From NCBI GenBank assembly GCA_026992315.1, contig JALXAG010000281.1:1-32279 (forward strand): DNA of 32,279 nt. Direction: 5' to 3'. Source of the stretch: Sneathiellales bacterium. Lineage in GTDB: Bacteria > Pseudomonadota > Alphaproteobacteria > Minwuiales > Minwuiaceae. This document shows, in pieces, positions 14,837 to 22,075 of this stretch (positions within the stretch are counted from its first letter, which is position 1; each line of letters begins with the position of its first letter). Position numbers and translations under genes: made by a program. The notes under the pieces are model-generated. The model was not told the DNA's origin. It was given only the letters and a program-made list of their open reading frames with translations, and did not search any database.

Positions 14837-15687
14837 TGGCCCTGTTCGCCCGTCGCCGCCTGGAAGAACGCCCGGGACCGCTGGCGTATCATCGGCGCCT
14901 GTTTCTGCGACTGATTTTCGTCGGTAGCCTGGTCTTTCTTTATGCGCCGATCATCACCCTGATCATCTTCAGCTTCAACAATTCGCGCCGGAACATCGTC
15001 TGGCGCGGCTTCACGCTGAAATATTACGAGAAAGCCCTGAACAATGACGGGCTGATCGAGGCTTTCGTCAATTCCCTGACCATCGCCGGTGTTTCGACCG
15101 TCATCTCCGTCATCCTCGGCGCCATGACTGCCATCCTGTTGTGGCGCTTCAGGTTCCCCTTCAAGGCACCGGTGGAGGGGGCGATGGCCCTGCCGATCGT
15201 CATTCCCGAAATCTGCATGGGGGTGGCAATGATGGCCTTTTTCATTCGCATCGGCTGGCCGACGGATCTGATCTGGCCGTTCAATCTGGGGGCGATCACC
15301 ATTGCACATATCACCTTCAGCTATCCGTTCGTGGCGATGATCGTCCGGGCACGGCTGGCTTCCTTCAACCGTGAGGAAGAGGAAGCGGCCAAGGATCTCG
15401 GCGCCAGCGAATGGCAGACGATGCGCGACATCATCATCCCCTTCATGACGCCGGGGCTGGTCGCCGGGGCGCTTCTGGCCTTCACCCTGTCGCTCGACGA
15501 TTTTGTCATCACCTTCTTCACATCCGGCCCCGATACGGTGACATTTCCGATCAAGGTCTATTCGATGGTGCGCTTTTCCGTGACGCCCGAGGTCAACGCC
15601 GCCTCGACGGTGCTGATCGCCATCACCATTGTCTTCACGGCCGTGGCCATGTGGCTGCAGAGCCGTTCCAGCCAGGACGGACGCTGA
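14836..15687 (+). CDS. potC: Spermidine/putrescine-type ABC transporter, permease
   Basis: Second inner membrane permease, 283 residues. TM helices begin with LIFVGSLVFLYAPIITLIIFSF, a segment with the family pattern FNNSRR follows, and the EAA-type coupling loop is EEAAKDLGASEWQTMRDIIIPFMTPGL. The ATG at 14836 shares one base with the potB TGA and has GGAGG seven bases upstream inside potB, so the two are translationally coupled. A GTG one codon earlier is possible but less well placed. potA starts four bases after its stop codon. Confidence 0.9.
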   Translation: MALFARRRLEERPGPLAYHRRLFLRLIFVGSLVFLYAPIITLIIFSFNNSRRNIVWRGFTLKYYEKALNNDGLIEAFVNSLTIAGVSTVISVILGAMTAILLWRFRFPFKAPVEGAMALPIVIPEICMGVAMMAFFIRIGWPTDLIWPFNLGAITIAHITFSYPFVAMIVRARLASFNREEEEAAKDLGASEWQTMRDIIIPFMTPGLVAGALLAFTLSLDDFVITFFTSGPDTVTFPIKVYSMVRFSVTPEVNAASTVLIAITIVFTAVAMWLQSRSSQDGR

Positions 15688-15690
15688 GAC

Positions 15691-16791
15691 ATGCAGAACG
15701 ACAAGCCCATACTTTCCATCAGCGGGGTGACGAAACGCTTCGGTGCTTCGGTCACGGCGGTCGATGACGTCAGCCTGGATATCCGGGAAGGGGAGTTCTT
15801 CGCCCTGCTCGGGCCTTCGGGTTGCGGCAAGACGACCTTGCTGCGCATGATCGCGGGTTTCGAGGTGCCGAGCGAGGGTGCCATCCTGCTGGAGGGGGCC
15901 GACATATCGGCCACGCCGCCAAACCGGCGCCCGATCAACATGGTGTTTCAGTCCTATGCCGTATTCCCGCATATGAGCGTGTTCGACAATGTCGCCTATG
16001 GGCTGAAGGTGGCGGGAACGCCGCGCGGCGAGATCCGCGCCAAGGTGGAGGAGGCCCTGTCACTGGTGAAGCTGGATGGCTTTGCCGCGCGCAAGCCCGA
16101 TCAGCTCTCCGGCGGGCAACGCCAGCGGGTTGCCCTTGCCCGCGCCCTGGTCAAGCGGCCGAAGATTCTGTTGCTGGACGAGCCTCTTTCGGCGCTGGAT
16201 GCCAAGCTGCGCGAGGCCATGCAGCTTGAACTGACACGGCTTCAGAAATCGGTCGGCATCACCTTCATCATCGTCACCCACGATCAGGGGGAGGCCCTGT
16301 CCATGGCCGACCGCATTGCGGTGATGGAAGCGGGCAGGGTGCGCCAGGTGGCGGAGCCGGAAGTTTTGTACAGCCGGCCCAACTGTCGCTTCGTTGCCGA
16401 TTTCATCGGCAAGATCAATCTGTTCATGGCCCGTGTCGTCAGAGCCGAAGGCGATCTTCTCCATCTCGAATCCGATGCCCTGGGGCATGTCGATCTGCCC
16501 TGTCCTGAGGCGATGGCCCATCCGGCCCCCGGCTCGCAGATCACCCTGGCCGTACGGCCGGAAAATTTCCGCCTTGGCGGTGAGGCCGGCGCAGACGATC
16601 TGCACATTCCCGGCCGTATAACCGATCATGCCTATTTTGGCGGTCATTCTTCACTGTTTGTTGAAGATAAAGCGGGTAACTCGATAACAGTCAGTGTGCA
16701 GAACGGCCCGTCAATGCTTTCAGAGGCAGATAAGTGTGATTCTCTTCACATTTTTTGTTCCAAAAAAGATGTATTAATCCTTCCTGAGTAA
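15691..16791 (+). CDS. potA: Spermidine/putrescine-type ABC transporter, ATP-binding protein
   Basis: Cytoplasmic ATPase of the importer, 366 residues. Walker A GPSGCGKTT is at residues 41-49, then the Q-loop, the signature LSGGQRQRVALARAL, Walker B ILLLDEPLSALD and the H-loop VTHDQGEAL. A C-terminal TOBE-type regulatory domain starts near residue 290. The last roughly 55 codons (from about 16625) change abruptly to AT-rich codon use (for example SSLFVEDKAGNS and CSKKDVLILPE) while the frame stays intact. Last gene of the operon. Confidence 0.92.
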   Translation: MQNDKPILSISGVTKRFGASVTAVDDVSLDIREGEFFALLGPSGCGKTTLLRMIAGFEVPSEGAILLEGADISATPPNRRPINMVFQSYAVFPHMSVFDNVAYGLKVAGTPRGEIRAKVEEALSLVKLDGFAARKPDQLSGGQRQRVALARALVKRPKILLLDEPLSALDAKLREAMQLELTRLQKSVGITFIIVTHDQGEALSMADRIAVMEAGRVRQVAEPEVLYSRPNCRFVADFIGKINLFMARVVRAEGDLLHLESDALGHVDLPCPEAMAHPAPGSQITLAVRPENFRLGGEAGADDLHIPGRITDHAYFGGHSSLFVEDKAGNSITVSVQNGPSMLSEADKCDSLHIFCSKKDVLILPE

Positions 16792-16974
16792 GGTCTGTGT
16801 AGCGGATTGCTCAATGAATATTTTGGTTAATTTTTGTTAACCAAAGCAGCGATGCCTTTGAGCCTGTTTTTTATTCGCATGCAGACTATATATATTATAT
16901 ACCACCCCGCTTCAGGGATGCCTGCCTTTGCAGGGGGTCCTGGGTGCATGGCGTTACTGCCGGAATAACGGAAA
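16792..16974. other. AT-rich intergenic region before the PAS_5 gene
   Basis: Contains the inverted repeat TTTGGTTAA (16822-16830) and its complement (16837-16845) around TTTTTG, an alternating TATATATATTATATA tract near 16886-16901 that could supply a -10 element, and a small CCTGC/GCAGG hairpin at 16921-16934. No U run follows the first repeat. It probably holds the promoter of the PAS_5 gene. Confidence 0.45.
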
Positions 16975-17601
16975 ATGGGAAAAGTTTGCATGATTCAATC
17001 GGGCGGAACGGGAAACGGAAACGCGGACAGGACAACGGAAATGTTTGCCGCGTTTCATCCCGGCCCGATGCAGCGGCAGCTCATGGGATACTGGCAGATG
17101 CGCCGCGATGACAGCGGCCTGCCCCATTGGCGGGATATCGATCCGATGGATATTCCGCATCTGTTGTCGCATATCTGGATTTCCGAACTTTCAGACAATT
17201 GCCATGGCGAACCGGTATATCGTCTGGCCGGAACCGAGATATGCCGTCTTTATGGGAGGGAACTTCGCGGGAAGAAGGTCGGGGAAGCGCTCTCACGCCC
17301 TTATGCGCCTTTGCTGCGCACGGTTTTGCGCGATGCCTTCGACGGCGTGGCCGCCGCCATACGGGTTAATGATCGTGAGCGCCATCCCGATTATGACATT
17401 TTTGAATGTGTCATCCTGCCCGTGCGCCGTGGAAAGGGACGAAACGTCATCGGGCTGACGACATTCAGTCGCGAAGGCGGGATTTCTGCCTTCACGCTCC
17501 TGCGTCCCTGGCAAGCCCGGATCCTTCAGCATGACACGGCAAGCGGCAATGAATGGTGGCTGGATCCGGAAGGAAGAAAACAGCCTGTAAATTCGTTCTG
17601 A
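16975..17601 (+). CDS. PAS_5 (PF07310-type) domain protein
   Basis: Cytoplasmic protein of 208 residues. It follows the PAS_5 pattern: a short linker, MGYWQMRRDDSGLPHWRDIDPMDIPHLLSHIWISEL, then YRLAGTEICRLYGRELRGKKVGEAL, and a C-terminal strand ECVILPVRRGKGRNVIGLTTF. PAS_5 proteins are common in multiple copies in Rhodospirillales-type genomes and their roles are mostly unknown. No output domain is attached. A second start at 16990 (with GGGAAAA upstream) is about equally likely. It stands alone and runs convergent to the ArsC-like gene. Confidence 0.82.
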   Translation: MGKVCMIQSGGTGNGNADRTTEMFAAFHPGPMQRQLMGYWQMRRDDSGLPHWRDIDPMDIPHLLSHIWISELSDNCHGEPVYRLAGTEICRLYGRELRGKKVGEALSRPYAPLLRTVLRDAFDGVAAAIRVNDRERHPDYDIFECVILPVRRGKGRNVIGLTTFSREGGISAFTLLRPWQARILQHDTASGNEWWLDPEGRKQPVNSF

Positions 17602-17635
17602 AACGGCGTTTGCCTCCTCCGGTCTGCCCGGTGCA

Positions 17636-18022
17636 TCAGCGCATGGCCATCAGCTCGCCCTTGATGCGGTCGTCGAACCCCTGCAGGGCCTGACGCAACC
17701 CGCCGCCGGTGAACAGGGGCCGCTTTATCAGCGTCGGGTAACGGATCAGGAGTTCGGCCAGTGCCGCTTCATCCCTGATTTTGTCCTTTTCTTCATCGCT
17801 CAGTTCGCGCCAGCTGCGCGAGCGTTTGTTCAGCAGTTTCTGCATGCCTTTCAGGCCGCCGCCCATGGCTTCCGCCCACAGGGCGATTTCCTCCGCCGTG
17901 GGCGGGGTGTCGTGAAAATCCCGTAATTCGACCGCGCGTGCGCGCTCGCGCAGCCATTGCCGGGCCTTGCGGCAGGTATCGCAATTCTTCAGGCCGTGCA
18001 GAATCAGGGGGTCGGTGTTCAT
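17636..18022 (-). CDS. ArsC/Spx-like (YffB-type) thioredoxin-fold protein
   Basis: Small cytoplasmic protein of 128 residues with the arsenate reductase/Spx fold. The N-terminal HGLKNCDTCRKARQWL carries Cys14 and Cys17 in a C-x-x-C arrangement, and LIRYPTLIKRPLFTGGG is the C-terminal family motif. The C-x-x-C and the absence of the RPIV arsenate-binding pattern favour the YffB/Spx-MgsR branch over a true arsenate reductase. The ATG at 18022 is used; a TTG three codons upstream is possible. Its place beside the persulfide locus may reflect a thiol-redox role, but it has no clear shared promoter. Confidence 0.85.
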   Translation of the reverse strand: MNTDPLILHGLKNCDTCRKARQWLRERARAVELRDFHDTPPTAEEIALWAEAMGGGLKGMQKLLNKRSRSWRELSDEEKDKIRDEAALAELLIRYPTLIKRPLFTGGGLRQALQGFDDRIKGELMAMR

Positions 18023-18114
18023 TCCGCTCAATCCATGGTGACCGTAACAGGCATGCCGGTTTTTCAGCCGACGGCGCGTAACATGCCACTATCGCCACCG
18101 CCAGGCAATAGAGG

Positions 18115-18150
18115 GAAGAAAACGGGCCGCCGCCCTGAAGGCAGCGGCCC
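18115..18150 (-). terminator. Intrinsic terminator of the persulfide dioxygenase gene
   Basis: On the minus strand an 11-pair stem (18150-18140 with 18134-18124, one G.U) closes a five-base loop and is followed by GTTTTCTT. It lies about 105 bases after the stop at 18257. Confidence 0.8.
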
Positions 18151-18228
18151 GGCCCGCCGGCTATCCCGGCCCCTTTGGGGGGGGAGGGGAAGAGAGGAGC
18201 GCAGGATGTCCGGCCGGAAGCGGAGGTC

Positions 18229-18249
18229 CCTGCAGTCGCAGACTGCAGG
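18229..18249. other. Perfect hairpin just past the stop of the MBL-fold gene
   Basis: CCTGCAGT (18229-18236) and ACTGCAGG (18242-18249) are exact complements around five bases, seven bases beyond the stop codon. With no U run it is probably an mRNA 3' stabiliser ahead of the real terminator. Confidence 0.5.
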
Positions 18250-18256
18250 ATGTGGG

Positions 18257-19135
18257 TCAGATGGCGTTGACCGGTATTTTCAGATAGACCATGCCGTTGT
18301 CTTCTGCCGGTGGAAAATGCCCGGCGCGGATATTGACCTGCACGGACGGCCACAGCAGCACCGGCGCCGCCAGTTTGCTGTCGCGTTCCTTGCGCAGACG
18401 GATGAACTCGTCCTTGCTGACGCCTTCACGGATGTGAATGTTTTTCGCCCGCTCCTCGGCCACGGTGGTTTCCCAGGCGAACTCCCTGCGGGTTTCGGTG
18501 CCGTAATCATGGCACATGAACAGACGCGTATCGTCGGGCAGGGAGAGGATTTTCCGGATCGATTCATAAAGCGTTGCGGCGTCGCCACCGGGAAAATCGC
18601 AACGGGCGGTGCCGTAATCGGGCATGAACAACGTATCGCCGACGAAGGCGGCATCCCCGACCACATAGGTAACGCAGGCGGGGGTGTGCCCCGGCGTGTG
18701 CAGGATGCGGATTTCAAGCCCGTCCAGCGTCAGCGTATCGCCTTCGCCAACCAGACGGTCGAACTGACGCCCGTCGGGAAGGAACTGTTTTTCCAGATTG
18801 AAGATGTTCTTGAACACCTTCTGCACCTCGGTGATATGGGCGCCGATGACGATTTCCCCGCCCAGCCGGTCCTGAAGCCAGGGGGAGGCCGACAGATGAT
18901 CGGCATGGGCGTGGGTTTCCAGCAGCAGCCGCAGCTCCAGCCCCTGTTCACGGATATAGGCGGCGACCCTTTCGGCATTGGCCGTGCTGGTCTTGCCCGA
19001 ACGGGGATCGAAGTCCAGCACGGGATCGATGACGGCGGCCTGCTTGCCGCCCGGGGCATGGATGACATAGGTGATGGTGTATGTCGCCGGATCGAAGAAG
19101 GCCTTTACCTCTGGGGACCGGGGGGTGGTTGTCAT
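18257..19135 (-). CDS. blh: MBL-fold persulfide dioxygenase (Blh/ETHE1-like)
   Basis: Cytoplasmic iron enzyme of 292 residues that oxidises glutathione persulfide to sulfite. The H-x-H-x-D-H metal motif is THAHADH (His75, His77, Asp79, His80). Further ligands are in HTPGHTPACVTYVVGDAAFVGDTLF and the final CHDYG. The length, the ETHAHADHL context and the C-terminal KNIHIREGVSKDEFIRLRKERD match the Blh proteins of BigR operons. AGGA lies just upstream of the ATG at 19135. Divergent from the bigR-like gene across 119 bases, so probably repressed by it until sulfide or persulfide appears. Confidence 0.9.
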   Translation of the reverse strand: MTTTPRSPEVKAFFDPATYTITYVIHAPGGKQAAVIDPVLDFDPRSGKTSTANAERVAAYIREQGLELRLLLETHAHADHLSASPWLQDRLGGEIVIGAHITEVQKVFKNIFNLEKQFLPDGRQFDRLVGEGDTLTLDGLEIRILHTPGHTPACVTYVVGDAAFVGDTLFMPDYGTARCDFPGGDAATLYESIRKILSLPDDTRLFMCHDYGTETRREFAWETTVAEERAKNIHIREGVSKDEFIRLRKERDSKLAAPVLLWPSVQVNIRAGHFPPAEDNGMVYLKIPVNAI

Positions 19136-19223
19136 GTTTCCTGCTCCGCTCTTTGCGTGCTGCCGTCACTTGTGTTCATCTGCCCGCCGGGGCGTCGAAA
19201 TCAACCGGTTGAATTCCGTTGCC

Positions 19224-19247
19224 AATATATTCAAATCTCTGTATATT
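19224..19247. promoter_or_regulatory. AT-rich inverted repeat, probable BigR operator
   Basis: AATATA (19224-19229) and TATATT (19242-19247) around 12 bases, just upstream of the ArsR-family start and in the shared divergent promoter region. BigR-type repressors bind AT-rich palindromes in this position. The match to a published consensus was not checked. Confidence 0.5.
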
Positions 19248-19254
19248 AGCAAGT

Positions 19255-19635
19255 ATGAATTTAGAGTATATGCAAAGATCGGCCCGCCAAGCCAGTGAAT
19301 TTTTGCGTTCTTTGGGCAATGAACATAGATTGATGATGCTGTGTCTGATGACGGAGGGGGAAATTTCCGTGGGCGAACTGGCGGCAACACTCGGCATGCG
19401 GCAGGCAGGGGCTTCGCAGCAGCTTGCCGTGCTGCGCCGGGAAGGGCTGGTGAAAACCCGCCGCGACGGTCAGACGGTATATTACCGCCTGGCGGATGAG
19501 CGGATTCGCCGGGTGATCGAACAGATATACCGCGCCTTTTGCGAAGGCGGCATCTGTGCCCCGTCCCCCGTGCAGACGGAAGATGAGGCGGACAAAGGGC
19601 GCAGGGCCAACCGGCCCGCGGCGGAGAAACCATGA
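19255..19635 (+). CDS. bigR: BigR/SqrR-type ArsR-family persulfide sensor
   Basis: Winged-helix repressor of 126 residues. The HTH is around ISVGELAATLGMRQAGASQQLAVLRREGLV, with the wing RRDGQTVYYRL. Cys30 (in LMMLCLMTEG) and Cys96 (in YRAFCEGG) are 66 residues apart, the same spacing as Cys42/Cys108 of BigR and Cys41/Cys107 of SqrR. Those Cys form a disulfide or polysulfide bridge that releases DNA. The ATG at 19255 has no Shine-Dalgarno sequence; ATG 19270 and TTG 19219 are alternatives. The last 25 or so residues (after EGGIC) are a charged tail. Its stop is one base before the SulP start. Confidence 0.9.
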   Translation: MNLEYMQRSARQASEFLRSLGNEHRLMMLCLMTEGEISVGELAATLGMRQAGASQQLAVLRREGLVKTRRDGQTVYYRLADERIRRVIEQIYRAFCEGGICAPSPVQTEDEADKGRRANRPAAEKP

Positions 19636-19636
19636 C

Positions 19637-21400
19637 ATGAGCGCAGGCGATGCGACAGGCAATGGCGGCTTCCGGCTGAAGCGCTATGTGCCGGCGGCCG
19701 AGTGGCTGCTCCACTACAGGCGGGAGGATTTGCCGGGCGATCTGATTGCCGGCACGATTACGGCGATCCTGCTGATTCCCCAGGCCATGGCCTATTCCCT
19801 GCTGGCGGGCCTGCCGCCGGAAATAGGGCTTTATGCATCGATCGTTCCGCCGATTATCTATGCCCTGTTCGGATCTTCCCGGGCGCTGGCCGTCGGGCCC
19901 GTGGCGGTGGCCTCTCTGATGGTGGCGGCGGCATTGGGAAATATCGCTCCTGACGGCGGCACGCTTTATATTGCCGGCGCCTTGGTTCTGTCGATGCTGG
20001 TGGGGCTGATGCTGCTGGTAACGGGCATGCTGCGCATGGGCTGGGTGGCCAATTTTCTTTCCCACCCGGTGATGTCGGGTTTTACCTCGGCGGCGGCGCT
20101 GCTGATTGCCGCCAGCCAGCTGAAGCATCTTTTCGGCCTGTCGGTTCCCCGCGGTCTGCGGATCGATCAGACATTGATGCAGCTGTTCGAACAGATGGGC
20201 AGCGCCAATGGCGTGGCGATGGCAATCGGTTTTTCCTCGATGGCGTTGCTGCTGTTCATCCGCGGCCCGCTGCCGCGCCTGCTGAAATCGCGGGGGATGC
20301 CGGAAACCCTGGCCGGGCTGATCGTCAAGGCCGGCCCCTTGGTTCTGGTCGTGGTGATGACGGCGATATCGGCGGGGTTCATGCTTCATGAACGCTCGGG
20401 CCTCAATGTCGTCGGTGCCATACCGGCCGGGTTGCCGCCGTTGGGCATGCCCGATTTCGCCAATGTGCCATGGGTGAAGCTGCTGCCTTCCGCGGCGTTG
20501 ATCGCGCTTGTCAGCTTTGTCGAAAGCGTTGCCGTCGGCCGGGCGCTGGCCAGCCGCCGGCGGCAGAAGATCGATGCCAATGCCGAACTGCTGGGACTGG
20601 GTTTTGCCAATATCGCCGGCGCCTTCAGCGGTGCCAGCCCCGTCTGTGGCGGGTTTTCGCGTTCCGTTGTCAATTTCGAGGCCGGGGCCAACACCCAGCT
20701 TGCCGCGATCGTCACTGCTTCTCTGATCGGCTTGTCGCTGGTGACTTTCGCCCCGGCGCTGACGGATCTGCCCCAGGCGGTATTGGCGGCGATCATCGTG
20801 ATCGCCGTGCTTGGTCTGGTCGATCTGAAAACGCCGGTGGAGGTGTGGCGCTATGACAAGCGCGATGGCGTGGCCCTGGTCGTGACCTTCCTTGCCGTTC
20901 TGGCCATGGGGATCGAGGAAGGCATTGCCGTCGGCGTCATCCTGTCGCTGTTTCTCTATTTGTGGCGGACCAGCCGTCCCCATATGGCGATTGTCGGCCG
21001 CGTGGGAGATAGCGAGCATTTCCGCAACATCCGGCGCCACAAGGTGCGCACGCTGCCCGATCTTCTGGCGGTGCGGGTGGATGAAAGCCTCTATTTCGCC
21101 AATGCGAATTATCTGGAGGAACGGCTGCTGGGCGAGGCGGCGGACAATCCGCAGGTTCGCCATGTGCTGCTGATCTGTTCGGCGGTCAATGCCATCGATG
21201 CCAGTGCCCTGGAGACCCTGGAGAAGCTGATTTCCGAATTGTCGATGGCCGGGGTGAGGTTCCACTTGGCCGAGGTCAAGGGGCCGGTCATGGACAAGCT
21301 GGAGGCGGTGGGTTTCCCCGAGCTTCTGAAACAGATGGGCGGGCATATATTCCTTTCCACCCATGAGGCGTTCGACGCTGTCGAAAAGGGGCGGATATAA
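19637..21400 (+). CDS. SulP family anion transporter with STAS domain
   Basis: Inner membrane transporter of 587 residues. The N-terminal half has about 12-14 TM segments with the SulP signature region (LLIPQAMAYSLLAGLPPEIGLYASIVPPIIYALFGSSR), and a second motif NIAGAFSGASPVCGGFSRSVVNFEAGANTQLA follows. The C-terminal STAS domain covers about residues 470-580 (SAVNAIDASALETLEKL). The ATG at 19637 starts one base after the bigR stop with GGAG about ten bases upstream. Co-transcription with bigR, opposite a persulfide dioxygenase, suggests it moves sulfite, sulfate or thiosulfate; that link is inference from context. Confidence 0.92.
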   Translation: MSAGDATGNGGFRLKRYVPAAEWLLHYRREDLPGDLIAGTITAILLIPQAMAYSLLAGLPPEIGLYASIVPPIIYALFGSSRALAVGPVAVASLMVAAALGNIAPDGGTLYIAGALVLSMLVGLMLLVTGMLRMGWVANFLSHPVMSGFTSAAALLIAASQLKHLFGLSVPRGLRIDQTLMQLFEQMGSANGVAMAIGFSSMALLLFIRGPLPRLLKSRGMPETLAGLIVKAGPLVLVVVMTAISAGFMLHERSGLNVVGAIPAGLPPLGMPDFANVPWVKLLPSAALIALVSFVESVAVGRALASRRRQKIDANAELLGLGFANIAGAFSGASPVCGGFSRSVVNFEAGANTQLAAIVTASLIGLSLVTFAPALTDLPQAVLAAIIVIAVLGLVDLKTPVEVWRYDKRDGVALVVTFLAVLAMGIEEGIAVGVILSLFLYLWRTSRPHMAIVGRVGDSEHFRNIRRHKVRTLPDLLAVRVDESLYFANANYLEERLLGEAADNPQVRHVLLICSAVNAIDASALETLEKLISELSMAGVRFHLAEVKGPVMDKLEAVGFPELLKQMGGHIFLSTHEAFDAVEKGRI

Positions 21401-21408
21401 TCTGCGCA

Positions 21409-21429
21409 GGGCGGTTTCCGCGCCCTTTT
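21409..21429 (+). terminator. Intrinsic terminator of the bigR-sulP operon
   Basis: GGGCG (21409-21413) pairs with CGCCC (21421-21425) around seven bases, followed by TTTT. It begins nine bases past the SulP stop. Confidence 0.7.
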
Positions 21430-21562
21430 CTGTTCAGCTTTTACGTATCGGTTCAGCGTTTACGGGGCATTAACGGCGTTTGTGCCAGGATACAGACAGG
21501 CGGCATGGTGCCGCCGGTTGCCGCGTAGCGTATGCAATCTTCCAAGCCCCGTGGAAATTGCC

Positions 21563-22057
21563 ATGTCTGAATTCAACCATACCCAATATCAGGCCATATA
21601 CCGCCGCCCGGTGGCATCGGCCAATGATTTTTCCGCCTATGCGCCGCAAATGGCAGCCTATTGGGCCAGAACCCGCGAACGCCCCCTGCCGTCGTGGCAG
21701 GATTATCAGGACAGCTTCCCGGCCGAAATGCAGGGGGATGTGTTGCTGTACCGGCGCGATGCGCCCTACCGTTTTACGTGTTGCCATGCGGGCCATCATC
21801 TCAGGCACACCATTCCATGGCTGAGGGAAGGCGTGCCCGTTACCGAGGAAAACGGCTGGCCTGCCGCATCGGCCATTTCCCGCTTCTGGGAAAAGGTGAT
21901 CGAAGATCGGGAGATGATCAAATCGATCGGGACCATGGCGCCCTATGGTTTTCCCGATCTGGAATTCGAATCCCTGACCGTTCCCCTGACCGATGATAAG
22001 GGGGAGGAGATCACGCATATCCTGACGGTCATGGTCCTGCTCGACGAACTGCTCTGA
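21563..22057 (+). CDS. Hypothetical protein, distant PAS_5-like pattern
   Basis: 164 residues, no signal or membrane segment. I do not recognise it with certainty. The motif MAAYWARTRERPLPSWQDYQDSFPAEM, followed by CHAGHHLRHTIPWLREGVPVTEENGWPAAS and a C-terminal strand LTVPLTDDKGEEITHILTVMVLLDEL, loosely parallels the layout of PAS_5 proteins such as the one at 16975. The Cys-Cys-His-x-x-His-His cluster (TCCHAGHHLRH) could bind a metal or haem. The ATG at 21563 follows GTGGAAA, a weak ribosome binding site; the frame is open further upstream without a better start. It runs convergent to the GMC gene. Confidence 0.72.
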   Translation: MSEFNHTQYQAIYRRPVASANDFSAYAPQMAAYWARTRERPLPSWQDYQDSFPAEMQGDVLLYRRDAPYRFTCCHAGHHLRHTIPWLREGVPVTEENGWPAASAISRFWEKVIEDREMIKSIGTMAPYGFPDLEFESLTVPLTDDKGEEITHILTVMVLLDELL

Positions 22058-22075
22058 GCGCAGATTCTCTTCTGT

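Noticed and set aside
14488-15972. Minus-strand open frame opposite potB, potC and potA
   Set aside because: Shadow of three well-supported ABC transporter genes; composition rich in Asp, His, Arg and Gln with no motif.
16822-16845. Perfect inverted repeat after potA as an intrinsic terminator
   Set aside because: The stem is A/T-rich and no T run follows on either strand; an operator or chance palindrome is as likely.
18177-18184. Run of eight G in the spacer between the ArsC-like and MBL-fold genes as a phase-variation tract
   Set aside because: It lies between a stop codon and a terminator, in neither a promoter nor a coding region, so slippage there would have no evident effect.
19166-21364. 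Minus-strand open frame of more than 700 codons opposite the SulP and bigR genes
   Set aside because: The translation is a low-complexity run of Gln, Arg, His and Gly typical of the antisense of GC-rich genes; the SulP protein on the other strand is unmistakable.
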